DNA of 49,508 bases from an uncultured Clostridium sp. (GCF_947039605.1 NZ_CAMQZG010000026.1:1-49508), one strand, 5' to 3'. Numbered from the stretch's first letter, positions 7,320-16,317 are shown. A program made the numbers and translations. Notes: generated by a model not told the origin, from the letters alone.

Positions 7320-8906
7320 TTTTTGAAATTTGAAATATTGTAAAAATAAGAAAATAGATAAAATTTCAATATCAGATAAAGTAGCATTATAAATATATTC
7401 TATATCTGATGATAAATTTAGTGCTATATTATAGGTTTTAGGATATAAAGTATTTAATCTTAGTAATAGTGGTTTAATAGCTATATTTAAAATTTCAAGT
7501 CTGTCATAAATCATATCTATATGCATTTTAAAAACTTTTTCAAAATCAAAAATATTAGTTAGTTCTATATCATAACTTGTAAGTTTAACAAGTAATCTTT
7601 GAAAAGCAGTATTATCTAGTCTAAAGTGATATTTTTCATTAGCTGATTTTAGTGTGGTGATATAAGCAGAAAATAGGTCGTTAGTGTGTTGGTAATTCTT
7701 GCTTTTGGGTAGAGTATAAATTGATATTATCATATTAGAAAAACTGTTGATGATATCATCTATAATTTTAACATTACCATATTTGATGATATCAGTAGTA
7801 TTATTGTATAAAGCATAGTTGTCTTTATCAAAGCCTATTTTCTCTAAAAGTTTAAGTGCTTTAACTTCATTTTGGGTATTAAATGTCTCTTTATCTGTTA
7901 CATGTTTAGTTAGGTCTACTCTATTAATTTTTATATGTTTTTTATTACGAGCTATATATTCAAAGTATGAATTTGCAATAGCTAGAGTGATATCATTTTT
8001 AAGTTGTCCTATGTTGTTTAGGCATTTATATAGCATTAATGAAAGAAGTGCATTTTTAGATATAAAAATATCTTCATTAATTTTTTTGCTTTCTTCTTTT
8101 AAAAATAACTCTATCAATGTAAGCCTTTCATGAAGATTTCTTTCTTCAAGTGATGGTAAATCTATTTTAATAGGTATTCTTCTAGTAAAAGTTGCAAGTA
8201 GATGTGTATTAATGTCTTTATTTGTAGCACAAATTATTAAAGCTGAAGATTTTCTTTTCTCAGAAACTTCTCCAAGTCTTCTAAAATAGCCAGTATCCAT
8301 ATATAAAAACAACATTTCTTGCCCTTCATTAGTAAGGTTGTGTATTTCATCTAAAAAAATAATTCCATTGTCAGCTTTCTCTAGTAGCCCTATTTTATCA
8401 GTGGAAGCACCTGTAAAAGTCCCTTTTTTTACACCAAATAAATGAGAAACTAAAAGTTGTGGGTTAGCACAGTAGTCAGAACAATTAAAGTGAATATATG
8501 AAATTTTTTTGTTTTTTAAATCACAAGCATATTCATGCATAAGTTTCGCAAGCATAGACTTACCAACACCTGTATCACCAATTATAAGTGAATTCATACC
8601 ACTAGGTGGGTACATTATAGCTGTTTTAGAAAGCGTGATTGATTTTTCAAGTGAGGGATATAGCATGGACAAAATATCTATTTTTGATTTATTAATTGAT
8701 TTATTACTGATATATGGATTAGAAATAAAATATTTTACAGGTCTTGAAATCTGTTTGAAAACTTTATTGTTTAATACAAGTATATTTAAATCTTTACTGA
8801 TATTAGAACGTTCTAAATTAAGCTTTTCACTAAGCTGTGATGTTGTTACACCAAGCCCTTTATCTAAATTTTCAAGTGTTTGAAACACGATATCTATTCT
8901 TTTCAT
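7314..8906 (-). CDS. LevR-type sigma-54-dependent activator, C-terminally short
   Basis: 530 residues. An N-terminal winged helix (LGVTTSQLSEKLNLERSNISKDL, about 17-42) is followed by an AAA+ sigma-54 interaction domain: Walker A GDTGVGKS, the sigma-54 contact loop as GTFTGA, Walker B GIIFLDEIHNL. One PRD-like helical domain follows (about 420-530). Family members such as LevR continue with EIIA-, EIIB- and second PRD domains to about 900 residues; those are absent, so PTS control is reduced or lost. AGGTG precedes ATG. It is divergent from a peptidase operon that has a sigma-54 promoter and is very probably its activator. Confidence 0.85.
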   Translation of the reverse strand: MKRIDIVFQTLENLDKGLGVTTSQLSEKLNLERSNISKDLNILVLNNKVFKQISRPVKYFISNPYISNKSINKSKIDILSMLYPSLEKSITLSKTAIMYPPSGMNSLIIGDTGVGKSMLAKLMHEYACDLKNKKISYIHFNCSDYCANPQLLVSHLFGVKKGTFTGASTDKIGLLEKADNGIIFLDEIHNLTNEGQEMLFLYMDTGYFRRLGEVSEKRKSSALIICATNKDINTHLLATFTRRIPIKIDLPSLEERNLHERLTLIELFLKEESKKINEDIFISKNALLSLMLYKCLNNIGQLKNDITLAIANSYFEYIARNKKHIKINRVDLTKHVTDKETFNTQNEVKALKLLEKIGFDKDNYALYNNTTDIIKYGNVKIIDDIINSFSNMIISIYTLPKSKNYQHTNDLFSAYITTLKSANEKYHFRLDNTAFQRLLVKLTSYDIELTNIFDFEKVFKMHIDMIYDRLEILNIAIKPLLLRLNTLYPKTYNIALNLSSDIEYIYNATLSDIEILSIFLFLQYFKFQKL

Positions 8907-8942
8907 TTAGTGCACCTATCCTATTAATTTTTTACAGAGTTT

Positions 8943-9013
8943 AAAGTCATATATTAATTGTAAAAGTTAAAGTCTTTTTTTCCTAGTGAAGAATTTAAGA
9001 AGTATATGACTTT
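8943..9013. promoter_or_regulatory. Candidate upstream activator sites (enhancer)
   Basis: AAAGTCATATA (8943-8953) and TATATGACTTT (9003-9013) form a perfect 11-bp inverted repeat with 49 bp between arms. A further related half-site (AAAGTTAAAGTC) lies between them. They sit 50-120 bp upstream of the sigma-54 promoter, where enhancer-binding activators bind. Assigning them to the divergent LevR-type protein is inference. Confidence 0.6.
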
Positions 9014-9062
9014 TTATATATAGTTTTATGAATTATTTAGTTAAAGGTTAAAAAATTGTGGA

Positions 9063-9080
9063 TTGGCATAAATATTGCGT
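9063..9080 (+). promoter_or_regulatory. Sigma-54 (-24/-12) promoter
   Basis: TTGGCATAAATATTGCGT has GG at 9065-9066 and GC at 9077-9078, exactly 10 nt apart, matching the TGGCA-N7-TTGCW consensus. Transcription should start near 9090, 44 bp before the peptidase start codon. Confidence 0.85.
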
Positions 9081-9133
9081 ATATAAATTAGTATAGAAAA
9101 ATAAAATTTGCATTAAAAAGGGAGATTAGATAT

Positions 9134-10090
9134 ATGTGGGGAATAATAGCAACATGGCGTATGGCAGTTGAAGGAGTTACAATAGCAAGTGAAATGCTTA
9201 AAAATAATGAGAATGCTGGAGATTCAATAGAAGTGGCGATAATGGAAGTTGAAGATTTTCCATATTATAAATCAGTAGGATATGGTGGACTTCCAAATGA
9301 AGAAATGATAGTAGAATTAGATGCTGCTTATATGGATGGGGATACTCTTGATATTGGAGCAGTTGCTGCAATAAAAGATTTTGCAAATCCTGTTAGTATA
9401 GCAAGAAGACTTTCAAAAGAAAAAGTTAATAGTATGTTAGTTGGTGCTGGTGCTGAAAAGTTTGCACAAAAAGAAGGTTTTGAGAGAAAAAATATGTTAA
9501 CAGATAGAGCTAAAATTCATTATAAAAATAGAGTTAAAGAAATACAACACTTAGAAATCAAACCATATTCAGGACATGACACAGTAGGAATGGTATGTTT
9601 AGACACTTTAGGTAAAATGACATCAGCAACTTCAACTAGTGGGTTGTTTATGAAAAAAAGTGGTAGAGTTGGAGATTCACCAATTTCAGGTTCAGGTTTT
9701 TATGTCGATAGTAAAATTGGGGGTGCTACTGCAACAGGTCTTGGAGAAGATCTTATGAAGGGCTGTGTTTCTTATGAAATAGTTAGACTTATGAAAGATG
9801 GTATGCATCCACAAATGGCCTGTGAGAAAGTTGTAAATGAATTTGATTTAGACCTTAGAGAACGTAGAGGACAAGCTGGTGATATGTCACTTGTAGCAAT
9901 GAATAATAAAGGCGAATGGGGAGTTGCTACTAATATTGAAGGGTTCTCATTTGCTGTTGCAACAGAAAATGAAAAGCCGACTGTCTATATAACAAAAAAT
10001 ATTGAGGGTAAGTGTATTCATGAGGTTGCAAGTAAGGAATGGCTAGAAAATTATATGAGAACTAGAACAGGGGTTTTAGTAGAAAAGTAA
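9134..10090 (+). CDS. N4-(beta-N-acetylglucosaminyl)-L-asparaginase / isoaspartyl peptidase-like Ntn hydrolase
   Basis: 318 residues of the plant-type asparaginase / aspartylglucosaminidase family, made as a precursor that cleaves itself before a Thr. The family motif HDTVGMVCLD is at about residues 149-158; the Thr (about 151) becomes the N-terminal nucleophile. GDSPISGSGFYVD and GATATGLGEDLMKG supply substrate-binding residues, as in bacterial glycosylasparaginases. It removes Asn-linked or isoaspartyl groups from small substrates; the exact substrate is unclear. It is the first gene of a sigma-54 operon with a dipeptidase, suggesting peptide or glycopeptide catabolism. No signal peptide is seen. 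Confidence 0.85.
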   Translation: MWGIIATWRMAVEGVTIASEMLKNNENAGDSIEVAIMEVEDFPYYKSVGYGGLPNEEMIVELDAAYMDGDTLDIGAVAAIKDFANPVSIARRLSKEKVNSMLVGAGAEKFAQKEGFERKNMLTDRAKIHYKNRVKEIQHLEIKPYSGHDTVGMVCLDTLGKMTSATSTSGLFMKKSGRVGDSPISGSGFYVDSKIGGATATGLGEDLMKGCVSYEIVRLMKDGMHPQMACEKVVNEFDLDLRERRGQAGDMSLVAMNNKGEWGVATNIEGFSFAVATENEKPTVYITKNIEGKCIHEVASKEWLENYMRTRTGVLVEK

Positions 10091-10134
10091 TTATAAAAGT
10101 TAGATTTATTAAACCTTGGAGGAAAGCATAAGAT

Positions 10135-11250
10135 ATGAAAGATAAAATTATAAAAGAAGTAGAAAATATATCTGATGAGATGATAGAAAGTATTATTAAA
10201 ATAGTAAAAATTAATAGTGTGAAATCTAAAAAAGAAGAAAATGCTCCATTTGGTAAGGGAATAAAAGAAGCTTTAGATGAGACATTGAAAATTGCTAGAG
10301 AGTTAGGTTTTAACACAAAGAATATAGATAATTATATTGGGTACGCAAGTTATGGGGAAAGTGAAGATTATATTTGTGCTATAGGTCACTTAGATGTAGT
10401 ACCTGTTGGGATTGGCTGGAAAAATGAACCTTTTAGTGGACATCTTGAAAATGGAGTTATATATAGTAGAGGGATTTTAGATAATAAAGGTCCTATCCTT
10501 TCAAATTTATTTGCTTTGTATGCATTAAAAAGATTAAACTTAAATTTTGATAAAGAGATTAGAATTATTTTTGGCTGTGATGAAGAGAGTGGATTTGAAG
10601 ACTTAAAATATTATCTTACTAAAGAAAAAGCACCTATAATGGGATTTACACCAGATTGTAAGTATCCAGTTGTATATGCAGAGCGTGGAAGGGCTACAAT
10701 AGAAATTAAATGCCCTAATACTAGGCTTAATGATTTTTTTGAATTAGTAAATAATTATATTTTAAATTCTAAAAATAATGGAGAACAGTTTAATATAGAT
10801 GTTAATGATGAAGAATTTGGTATTTTAGAGTGTAGAAATTATAGTATAAATTATGGAGAAGTTTTGTCTTTAAAGTTTAATGTAAGCTATCCAGCTTGTA
10901 TTACTTGTGATGAGATTATTAAAAGAATTAAAGATACTAATAAGAGCTTTGAAGTTGAATGTCTTAATAATTTTAACCCAGTAAGATTTGAAAAAGATTG
11001 TTTTTTAGTTGATACTTTAACTAAAACATATGAAATGATAACAGGTGAAGATGGAAGCCCTGTAACTACAACAGGGGGTACTTATGCAAAATTAATGCCA
11101 GGTATAGTGCCATTTGGTCCATCATTCCCAGGGCAGAAAGGAATTGGACATGAAGCTAATGAATGGATGAGTGTAGAAGATATAATTTCAAATGCAAAAA
11201 TATATGCTTTAAGTTTATACTATTTAGCAAAAGGAATTGAATTAAAATAA
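10135..11250 (+). CDS. M20-family dipeptidase (PepV/Sapep-like)
   Basis: 371 residues. The metal-binding motif GHLDVVPVG (His and Asp at about 84-86), then GILDNKGP, the catalytic EE in GCDEESG and a distal His in GIGHEANEWM mark an M20 di-zinc peptidase of the PepV/Sapep dipeptidase group. Those are usually about 460-470 residues, so the lid domain is about 90 residues shorter than usual, yet the frame is continuous and all metal ligands remain. GGAGG precedes ATG. It is second in the sigma-54-controlled operon, 44 bp after the asparaginase gene. It probably hydrolyses dipeptides in the cytoplasm. Confidence 0.85.
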   Translation: MKDKIIKEVENISDEMIESIIKIVKINSVKSKKEENAPFGKGIKEALDETLKIARELGFNTKNIDNYIGYASYGESEDYICAIGHLDVVPVGIGWKNEPFSGHLENGVIYSRGILDNKGPILSNLFALYALKRLNLNFDKEIRIIFGCDEESGFEDLKYYLTKEKAPIMGFTPDCKYPVVYAERGRATIEIKCPNTRLNDFFELVNNYILNSKNNGEQFNIDVNDEEFGILECRNYSINYGEVLSLKFNVSYPACITCDEIIKRIKDTNKSFEVECLNNFNPVRFEKDCFLVDTLTKTYEMITGEDGSPVTTTGGTYAKLMPGIVPFGPSFPGQKGIGHEANEWMSVEDIISNAKIYALSLYYLAKGIELK

Positions 11251-11255
11251 CTTTA

Positions 11256-11286
11256 GGAACTAGTATAATCTAGTTCCTTTACATTT
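11256..11286 (+). terminator. Rho-independent terminator
   Basis: GGAACTAG pairs with CTAGTTCC across a TATAAT loop, followed by a T-rich stretch. It ends the peptidase operon. Confidence 0.75.
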
Positions 11287-11437
11287 TTCGCAAAAAATTT
11301 AGAAAAACTTAATAGAAAATTCAAAAACACAAAAATCTAAAATATGGTAATTGTGATATAATAAAAATATCGAAAAAATATAGGGCTTATATGAAGTGAA
11401 TTTAAATAAATAAGAAGTTAAAATAGGGGGTTTTGTT

Positions 11438-12577
11438 ATGAATATTGGAATTATTGGTGCTGGAAATATAGGGACATACCTTGCAACTTACATGTCTATT
11501 AATGAAAAAAATAAGGTTTGGATTCATACATCAAGAGTAGATTCTTTTGCAAAAGAGCTTACACTTGTAGAAACAGAAAAAGAATTAGAGCATAAGGTGA
11601 AAATTCATAAAGTAACTGACAACTTGAGTGAACTTGTAAAGAGTTCAGATTTAATCCTTATAACTCATCCATCATTTATGATAGAGAAAACTATGAATCA
11701 AATTTTAGAGAGTGTTAGACCAGGTACTATGGTTGGAACAATTCCAGGATTTGGTGGAAAAGAATTTTATATAGAGAAGCTTCTTGCAAAAGGTTGTGTA
11801 TATTTTGGAACACAGAGAGTTCCGGCTATCACAAGACTTGAGAAGTATGGTGAGATAGTTCATTTAAGACAAAGAAATAAATTTATGAAAATAGCAGCAG
11901 TTCCAGGAGATAAAACACAAGAAATCTGTGATATATTAACAGATTTAATTGATATACCATGTCTTCCACTTAAAAGTTATTTAGCAATAACATTATCACC
12001 ATCTAACCCAACAATGCATCCATCAAGACTTTATGAGCTATTTAAAGACTATGATGATACAATTATATACCCAGATCACTCATTATTCTATGAAGGGTGG
12101 GGCACAATAGCATCAGAAACTTTACTTGCACTTGATGAAGAACTTAAAGAAATAGTTAAAAGTTTAAATGAATTCTCAGACTTTGAAGAAAGTGATTTTG
12201 AAGAAATAAAATTAAGATATAATATTGAACATCCAGAAGAACTTTCAGAAAAGATTCAAACAGCAGTAGGATTCTTAACTATTAAAACTCCTATGAAAGA
12301 AGATAATGATGGGTTTATTCCAGATTTAGAATCAAGATACTTTACAGAAGATTTAGAGTATGGACTTTGTATTATAAAAGCATTTGCAGAGCTTTGTAAT
12401 ATAGCAACTCCGACAGTAGACAAAGTTGTTTGCTGGGCTCAAAATTTATTTGGAAAAGAGTATATAGTTGATGGAAAACTTTGTGGAATAGATGTAAAAG
12501 AACTTGTAATTCCACAAAATATGGGGATTACAACAAAGAAAGATGTAATTGATTATTATAAAAATAAATTAAAATAA
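11438..12577 (+). CDS. Octopine/nopaline-type opine dehydrogenase
   Basis: 379 residues. The N-terminal Rossmann fold starts MNIGIIGAGNIGTYLA (NAD(P) binding). The C-terminal helical domain carries SPSNPTMHPSRLYELF with the His expected for the NAD-octopine dehydrogenase family catalytic site. Such enzymes join or split an amino acid and an alpha-keto acid (opine) using NAD(P)H. In bacteria they also act in metallophore (staphylopine-like) synthesis, but no nicotianamine synthase-like partner is adjacent, so the substrate is unknown. It is monocistronic, with GGGGG before ATG and a terminator behind. Confidence 0.85.
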   Translation: MNIGIIGAGNIGTYLATYMSINEKNKVWIHTSRVDSFAKELTLVETEKELEHKVKIHKVTDNLSELVKSSDLILITHPSFMIEKTMNQILESVRPGTMVGTIPGFGGKEFYIEKLLAKGCVYFGTQRVPAITRLEKYGEIVHLRQRNKFMKIAAVPGDKTQEICDILTDLIDIPCLPLKSYLAITLSPSNPTMHPSRLYELFKDYDDTIIYPDHSLFYEGWGTIASETLLALDEELKEIVKSLNEFSDFEESDFEEIKLRYNIEHPEELSEKIQTAVGFLTIKTPMKEDNDGFIPDLESRYFTEDLEYGLCIIKAFAELCNIATPTVDKVVCWAQNLFGKEYIVDGKLCGIDVKELVIPQNMGITTKKDVIDYYKNKLK

Positions 12578-12581
12578 ATTA

Positions 12582-12610
12582 AAAGGCTACTCATACGAGT
12601 GGCCTTTCAA
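12582..12610 (+). terminator. Rho-independent terminator
   Basis: AAAGGCTACTC pairs with GAGTGGCCTTT across ATAC. It lies between two convergent genes. Confidence 0.75.
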
Positions 12611-12630
12611 ATTTGCACTGAAAAAGGTTA

Positions 12631-13065
12631 TTATTTATTTTTTTGAAAAATTTTGATTAAGTAATTTAAAGTTAAAATTATAGGAAGTGAAAACATCATA
12701 AAACAACCTAATAAAATAGTATATATATTTTGGGTGTAATTAATGTTTAATCCAATTAAAGTTGAAAAATAACCTTGAATTGAACTTAATGTTAGAAATG
12801 ATAAATCTAGATTATTAAAATTCCAAAAGCCTTTAATATAGAGCATTGTAAGGATTATCATAATAATTGTTAATAGAGATATTATGATATATTTATAATA
12901 TAACGATGAAAAGTTTAGGATGACTAGAGTTAGTATTAAAGTATATGATAGCATAAAATAATAATATCCTGGCGCAAAAGAATAAGTTATTAGACTAAAA
13001 AGACTTGCAAATAGTAAAGGAATAAATAAGAGTAAATTTAATTTTTCTAAAAGGGTATATTTCAT
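12631..13065 (-). CDS. Small integral membrane protein, unknown function
   Basis: 144 residues with four predicted membrane helices (about 10-28, 36-52, 58-77, 112-138) and a basic C-terminus (IFQKNK). AAGGAG precedes ATG. No family is recognised. It stands alone, facing the opine dehydrogenase. Confidence 0.65.
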   Translation of the reverse strand: MKYTLLEKLNLLLFIPLLFASLFSLITYSFAPGYYYFMLSYTLILTLVILNFSSLYYKYIIISLLTIIMIILTMLYIKGFWNFNNLDLSFLTLSSIQGYFSTLIGLNINYTQNIYTILLGCFMMFSLPIILTLNYLIKIFQKNK

Positions 13066-13211
13066 CTTTAGTAAAACTCCTTATATATAAAATATTCTTT
13101 TTTTATATTAGTAAAATAATGAATAATTGTCAAATGATATTGATGGAAAGTTTTTAGCGAGAATAAATATGATTTATATAGTATAATTTATTCAGAGGTG
13201 ATATATAAGAA

Positions 13212-13610
13212 ATGAGTATAGCAGAAGAAATAGATTATATATTTAGTAAAATAGCATATGATGAGTTGGATGATATTATACTATCATCAGATTCAAGGTT
13301 AGGTAGTTATAAAATGTTAAAGGAAGATATTCCGCTTTGTAATAATTTAGCTTCAGAAAATATTGAAATGAATCTCAAAATTTTTTTTGATTGTTGGTCT
13401 GATAGTGAAATAAGAAAAGAAATTACTATAAAACAAATCATTGATAAATGTGAGAATCAAAAAACATTTGTACTAACAAATGTAATTAAAGATGAAGAAC
13501 TTACAATGAAAAAATTTGCAACTTTTAAGACTGATAATTATATGTGGTATAGTGTCTTGATTATTGAAGAAGCATGGGGATATTCATATTTTGAAATAAT
13601 ATATTGTTAG
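13212..13610 (+). CDS. Small acidic hypothetical protein
   Basis: 132 residues, acidic, with no membrane segment or signal. Sequence such as SEIRKEITIKQIIDKCENQKTFV and a Tyr/Trp-rich C-terminus (WYSVLIIEEAWGYSYFEIIYC) does not match a family I recognise. AGAGGTGAT precedes ATG. About 190 bp of AT-rich DNA follow; they contain a short open frame ending ITIIKEFLDKYK near 13748 that may be debris of another gene. Confidence 0.6.
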   Translation: MSIAEEIDYIFSKIAYDELDDIILSSDSRLGSYKMLKEDIPLCNNLASENIEMNLKIFFDCWSDSEIRKEITIKQIIDKCENQKTFVLTNVIKDEELTMKKFATFKTDNYMWYSVLIIEEAWGYSYFEIIYC

Positions 13611-13802
13611 TTAAAATATAAGCTGGTATTATAATTCAATGGTGTTAACATGAATAGATGTTGATGCTATTTTTTTATAGAAAATACAATAAATGATTAT
13701 ACAGAACAGATAACTATAATTAAAGAGTTTTTAGATAAGTATAAATAGAAAATTAACAGTACTGGCACTGTGTAAAATATTTAAGATATTGGAGGAGTAA
13801 AA

Positions 13803-14495
13803 ATGAATACAATTTTAATAGTAGAAGATGATATGGATATACATAATTTAGAGAAAGAAATCTTAGGGGCAGCAGGATATAAGGTTCTGTCAGCTTATTC
13901 TGGAACAGAGGCAGTTATGATGGTTAAGTATGAAAAGTGCAGTTTAGTGTTACTTGACCTTATGTTACCTGCTATGTCTGGTAATGAGGTAATTAAAAAG
14001 ATTAAAGAAATTAATGATATACCAGTTATTGCTGTAACTAGTAAGGATGATAAAGAGAGCAAAGTAGATTTGTTTAGGTCTGGTGCTGATGATTATATTA
14101 CTAAGCCTTTTGATATTGATGTTTTTCTTTTAAGGATAGAGGCAGTACTTAGAAGATATAATATTTTATCTGATATTAGTGAGGATGAGAAGAGAAGAAA
14201 CTTATTAGAGTATAAGGATGTAACTTTAAATTTAGATACATATGAAGTAATAGTTTTAGGGAATAGGATAAATCTAACAAGGTTAGAATTTGAAATTTTA
14301 AAATTACTTATGAGTAGACCTACTAATGTTTTCACAAAAAATCAAATATATGAGTCTGTATGGAATGATGAGTGCGGGATAGAAGATAATTCGGTTAGTG
14401 TACATATAAGCAATATAAGGGCTAAACTTACAAAGATAAGCAAGGAAGAATCTTATATAGAAACTGTATGGGGTATAGGATTTAAGCTTAACTAA
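13803..14495 (+). CDS. OmpR-family response regulator
   Basis: 230 residues. Receiver domain about 1-115: acidic pocket EDD at 8-10, phosphorylation-site Asp in LVLLDLMLP (about 52), Thr/Ser in VIAVTSKDD (about 79) and Lys in YITKPFD (about 102). The C-terminal winged helix (about 135-230) has LTRLEFEILKLLMSRP and SVSVHISNIRAKL. It is the first gene of a module with an ABC transporter and a histidine kinase, the layout of peptide-antibiotic sensing and resistance systems (Bce, Cpr, lantibiotic immunity). Its target is probably the repeat region upstream of the ABC genes. Confidence 0.9.
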   Translation: MNTILIVEDDMDIHNLEKEILGAAGYKVLSAYSGTEAVMMVKYEKCSLVLLDLMLPAMSGNEVIKKIKEINDIPVIAVTSKDDKESKVDLFRSGADDYITKPFDIDVFLLRIEAVLRRYNILSDISEDEKRRNLLEYKDVTLNLDTYEVIVLGNRINLTRLEFEILKLLMSRPTNVFTKNQIYESVWNDECGIEDNSVSVHISNIRAKLTKISKEESYIETVWGIGFKLN

Positions 14496-14496
14496 A

Positions 14497-14577
14497 CTTT
14501 CTTTAAGTAATTTAATAAAAATCTTTAAGAAATCTTTAAACTTTCTAAAGAGTTTTCATAAACTTAGTTTTTATAAT
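14497..14577 (+). promoter_or_regulatory. Regulator-dependent promoter with direct repeats
   Basis: CTTTAAG-type repeats recur (CTTTCTTTAAGTAA, then AATCTTTAAGA and AATCTTTAAAC spaced 11 bp apart, then CTTTCTAAAG) directly upstream of a perfect -10 TATAAT at 14572-14577 that has a poor -35. Tandem repeats with a one-turn period over a weak -35 are typical of OmpR-family activator sites. The likely binder is the response regulator encoded just upstream. Confidence 0.6.
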
Positions 14578-14668
14578 AGAAGTATAGGTAGCTAAACTTT
14601 TAGAAGTAGTTTAACTAGCTAAATAAATATTAAAAGATAAGAGTATGAAAATAGAGGAGGAGATAGGT

Positions 14669-15577
14669 ATGAAGTATGCTTTACAGACAGATGGAATAAG
14701 CAAATATTATGGAAGAAAAAAAGTTTTAGATAATATATCTATAACAGTGAAGAGAGGAAGTATATATGGAATCATAGGAATGAATGGTTCTGGGAAAACA
14801 ACATTTATGAGAATACTAACAGGACTTACAAGTGCAACTTCAGGAAGTTATAGATTATTTGGGTCAAATGATTTAAAAGAAGGACATAAAAGAATTGGCT
14901 CTTTAATTGAGAATCCAGGAATATATAAGTACTTAACAGCAAGAGAAAACTTAGAGTTTTTTAGAAAATTATATGGAATAGCTGAAAAAGAAATAGTTGA
15001 TGAGTTACTAGTTAAAGTAAATATAGTAGAAGCAGCAGATAAGAAGGTAAATAAATTTTCGCTTGGAATGAAACAAAGACTGAGTATAGCTATAGCGTTA
15101 CTTGGAAATCCAGATATGTTAATACTAGATGAGCCTATAAATGGACTTGATCCAAAAGGTGTGTTAGAAGTAAGACAATTGCTATTAGAGTTAAATGACC
15201 AGTATGGAATAACAATTTTAATATCAAGTCATATTATTAGTGAGTTATATAAACTTTCTACAGATTATTTGATAATTAGCAAAGGCAAATTTGTAGAACA
15301 GTTAACTAAGGAAGAATTAGAAGATAAGGTTAATAAATGCATTAAGGTAGGGATTGCTAAAGATGACGTAAAAAGGGCTACAAGAATTTTAGAAATTAAT
15401 TTAGGTATAAAAGAGTATGATGTTTTAGATGGAAATATCATAAGGATATTTGAGTATAGTGATATTTCAAAAGTAAATATAGCTCTTGCAAAAGAAGAAG
15501 TTGCAGTTAAATCTCTTATGTATAGTGGTGAAAATATTGAAGAATATTTCATAAATAGAGTAAGGGAGGATGCATAA
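14669..15577 (+). CDS. ABC transporter ATP-binding protein (peptide resistance type)
   Basis: 302 residues from ATG 14669. GAGGAGGA lies 7 nt upstream, whereas the earlier ATG at 14645 has no good site. Walker A is GMNGSGKTT (about 37-45), Q-loop region GSLIENPGIYKYLT, signature LGMKQRLSIA and Walker B MLILDEPINGLDPKG. The C-terminal extension of about 80 residues is as in lantibiotic-immunity and bacitracin-type ATPases. It works with the single permease downstream and is probably controlled by the flanking two-component system. Confidence 0.9.
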   Translation: MKYALQTDGISKYYGRKKVLDNISITVKRGSIYGIIGMNGSGKTTFMRILTGLTSATSGSYRLFGSNDLKEGHKRIGSLIENPGIYKYLTARENLEFFRKLYGIAEKEIVDELLVKVNIVEAADKKVNKFSLGMKQRLSIAIALLGNPDMLILDEPINGLDPKGVLEVRQLLLELNDQYGITILISSHIISELYKLSTDYLIISKGKFVEQLTKEELEDKVNKCIKVGIAKDDVKRATRILEINLGIKEYDVLDGNIIRIFEYSDISKVNIALAKEEVAVKSLMYSGENIEEYFINRVREDA

Positions 15578-15578
15578 T

Positions 15579-16313
15579 ATGATTAATGTAATTAGAAGTA
15601 ATTTTTATAAGTTTTCTAAAAGTAAATTTGGATATTTTTATTTAGGTCTTGTCTTATTAAATGTAATAGTTTTTATTATTCTACAAGCAAAAGGTGGAAA
15701 TTATTTAGTTTCTGGAGCCCAAGAACTTAGTTTATTTAGTGACCCTGTGCAGGATTATGGATTTATGATAATACTTTTTACAGCTATGATGGTGCATGTT
15801 GATTTTAGTAATGGGTCTATAAAGAACATACTTGGGAGAGGAATTCTTAGAGAAAAATATTTGATAGGAAATATAATTAGTTTTTCTATAGTAAGTATAC
15901 TTATTTGGCTTTCAACTACACTGATAATTATAGTTGTTGATTCTATTATATATAAATTTGGAACTGGTATAAGAATAGACCAAATATTCTTTTCATATAT
16001 TTTAGGAATTATATATATTATAGCGTATATAACAATGATAGTTAGTATAACAGCAATTACTAAAAGTGGAATAATAGGTGCTATAGTTGCAGTAGCAATT
16101 TATAATATAAACACATTTGTAGGGTTTATAGGGATATTTATGAAGAAAAATATAGATATTCATAATTTTAGTATGTCATTTTATCTTTATTCAGCTTCAC
16201 AGGGAAGTGTTAGTAATGAATTTATTTTTAGAGGAATAGGTCTTGGTGTGCTTTGTATAATCATTTTTAGTATAATAGGAATAGTTATATTAAAAAGGCA
16301 GGATGTGAAGTAA
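15579..16313 (+). CDS. ABC transporter permease (ABC-2 type)
   Basis: About 245 residues with six predicted membrane helices (about 17-35, 55-75, 100-125, 137-165, 168-187, 220-240). Its length and the order cytoplasmic start, HVDFSNGSIKNILGRGILREKY loop, then helices fit the lantibiotic-immunity or bacitracin-type ABC-2 permeases. ATG 15579 has GGGAGG 9 nt upstream; the in-frame ATG at 15570 abuts the site and is unlikely. The ATPase stop overlaps this region, so the genes are translationally coupled. Only one permease is present, so it would act as a homodimer. Confidence 0.85.
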   Translation: MINVIRSNFYKFSKSKFGYFYLGLVLLNVIVFIILQAKGGNYLVSGAQELSLFSDPVQDYGFMIILFTAMMVHVDFSNGSIKNILGRGILREKYLIGNIISFSIVSILIWLSTTLIIIVVDSIIYKFGTGIRIDQIFFSYILGIIYIIAYITMIVSITAITKSGIIGAIVAVAIYNINTFVGFIGIFMKKNIDIHNFSMSFYLYSASQGSVSNEFIFRGIGLGVLCIIIFSIIGIVILKRQDVK

Positions 16314-16317
16314 CATA

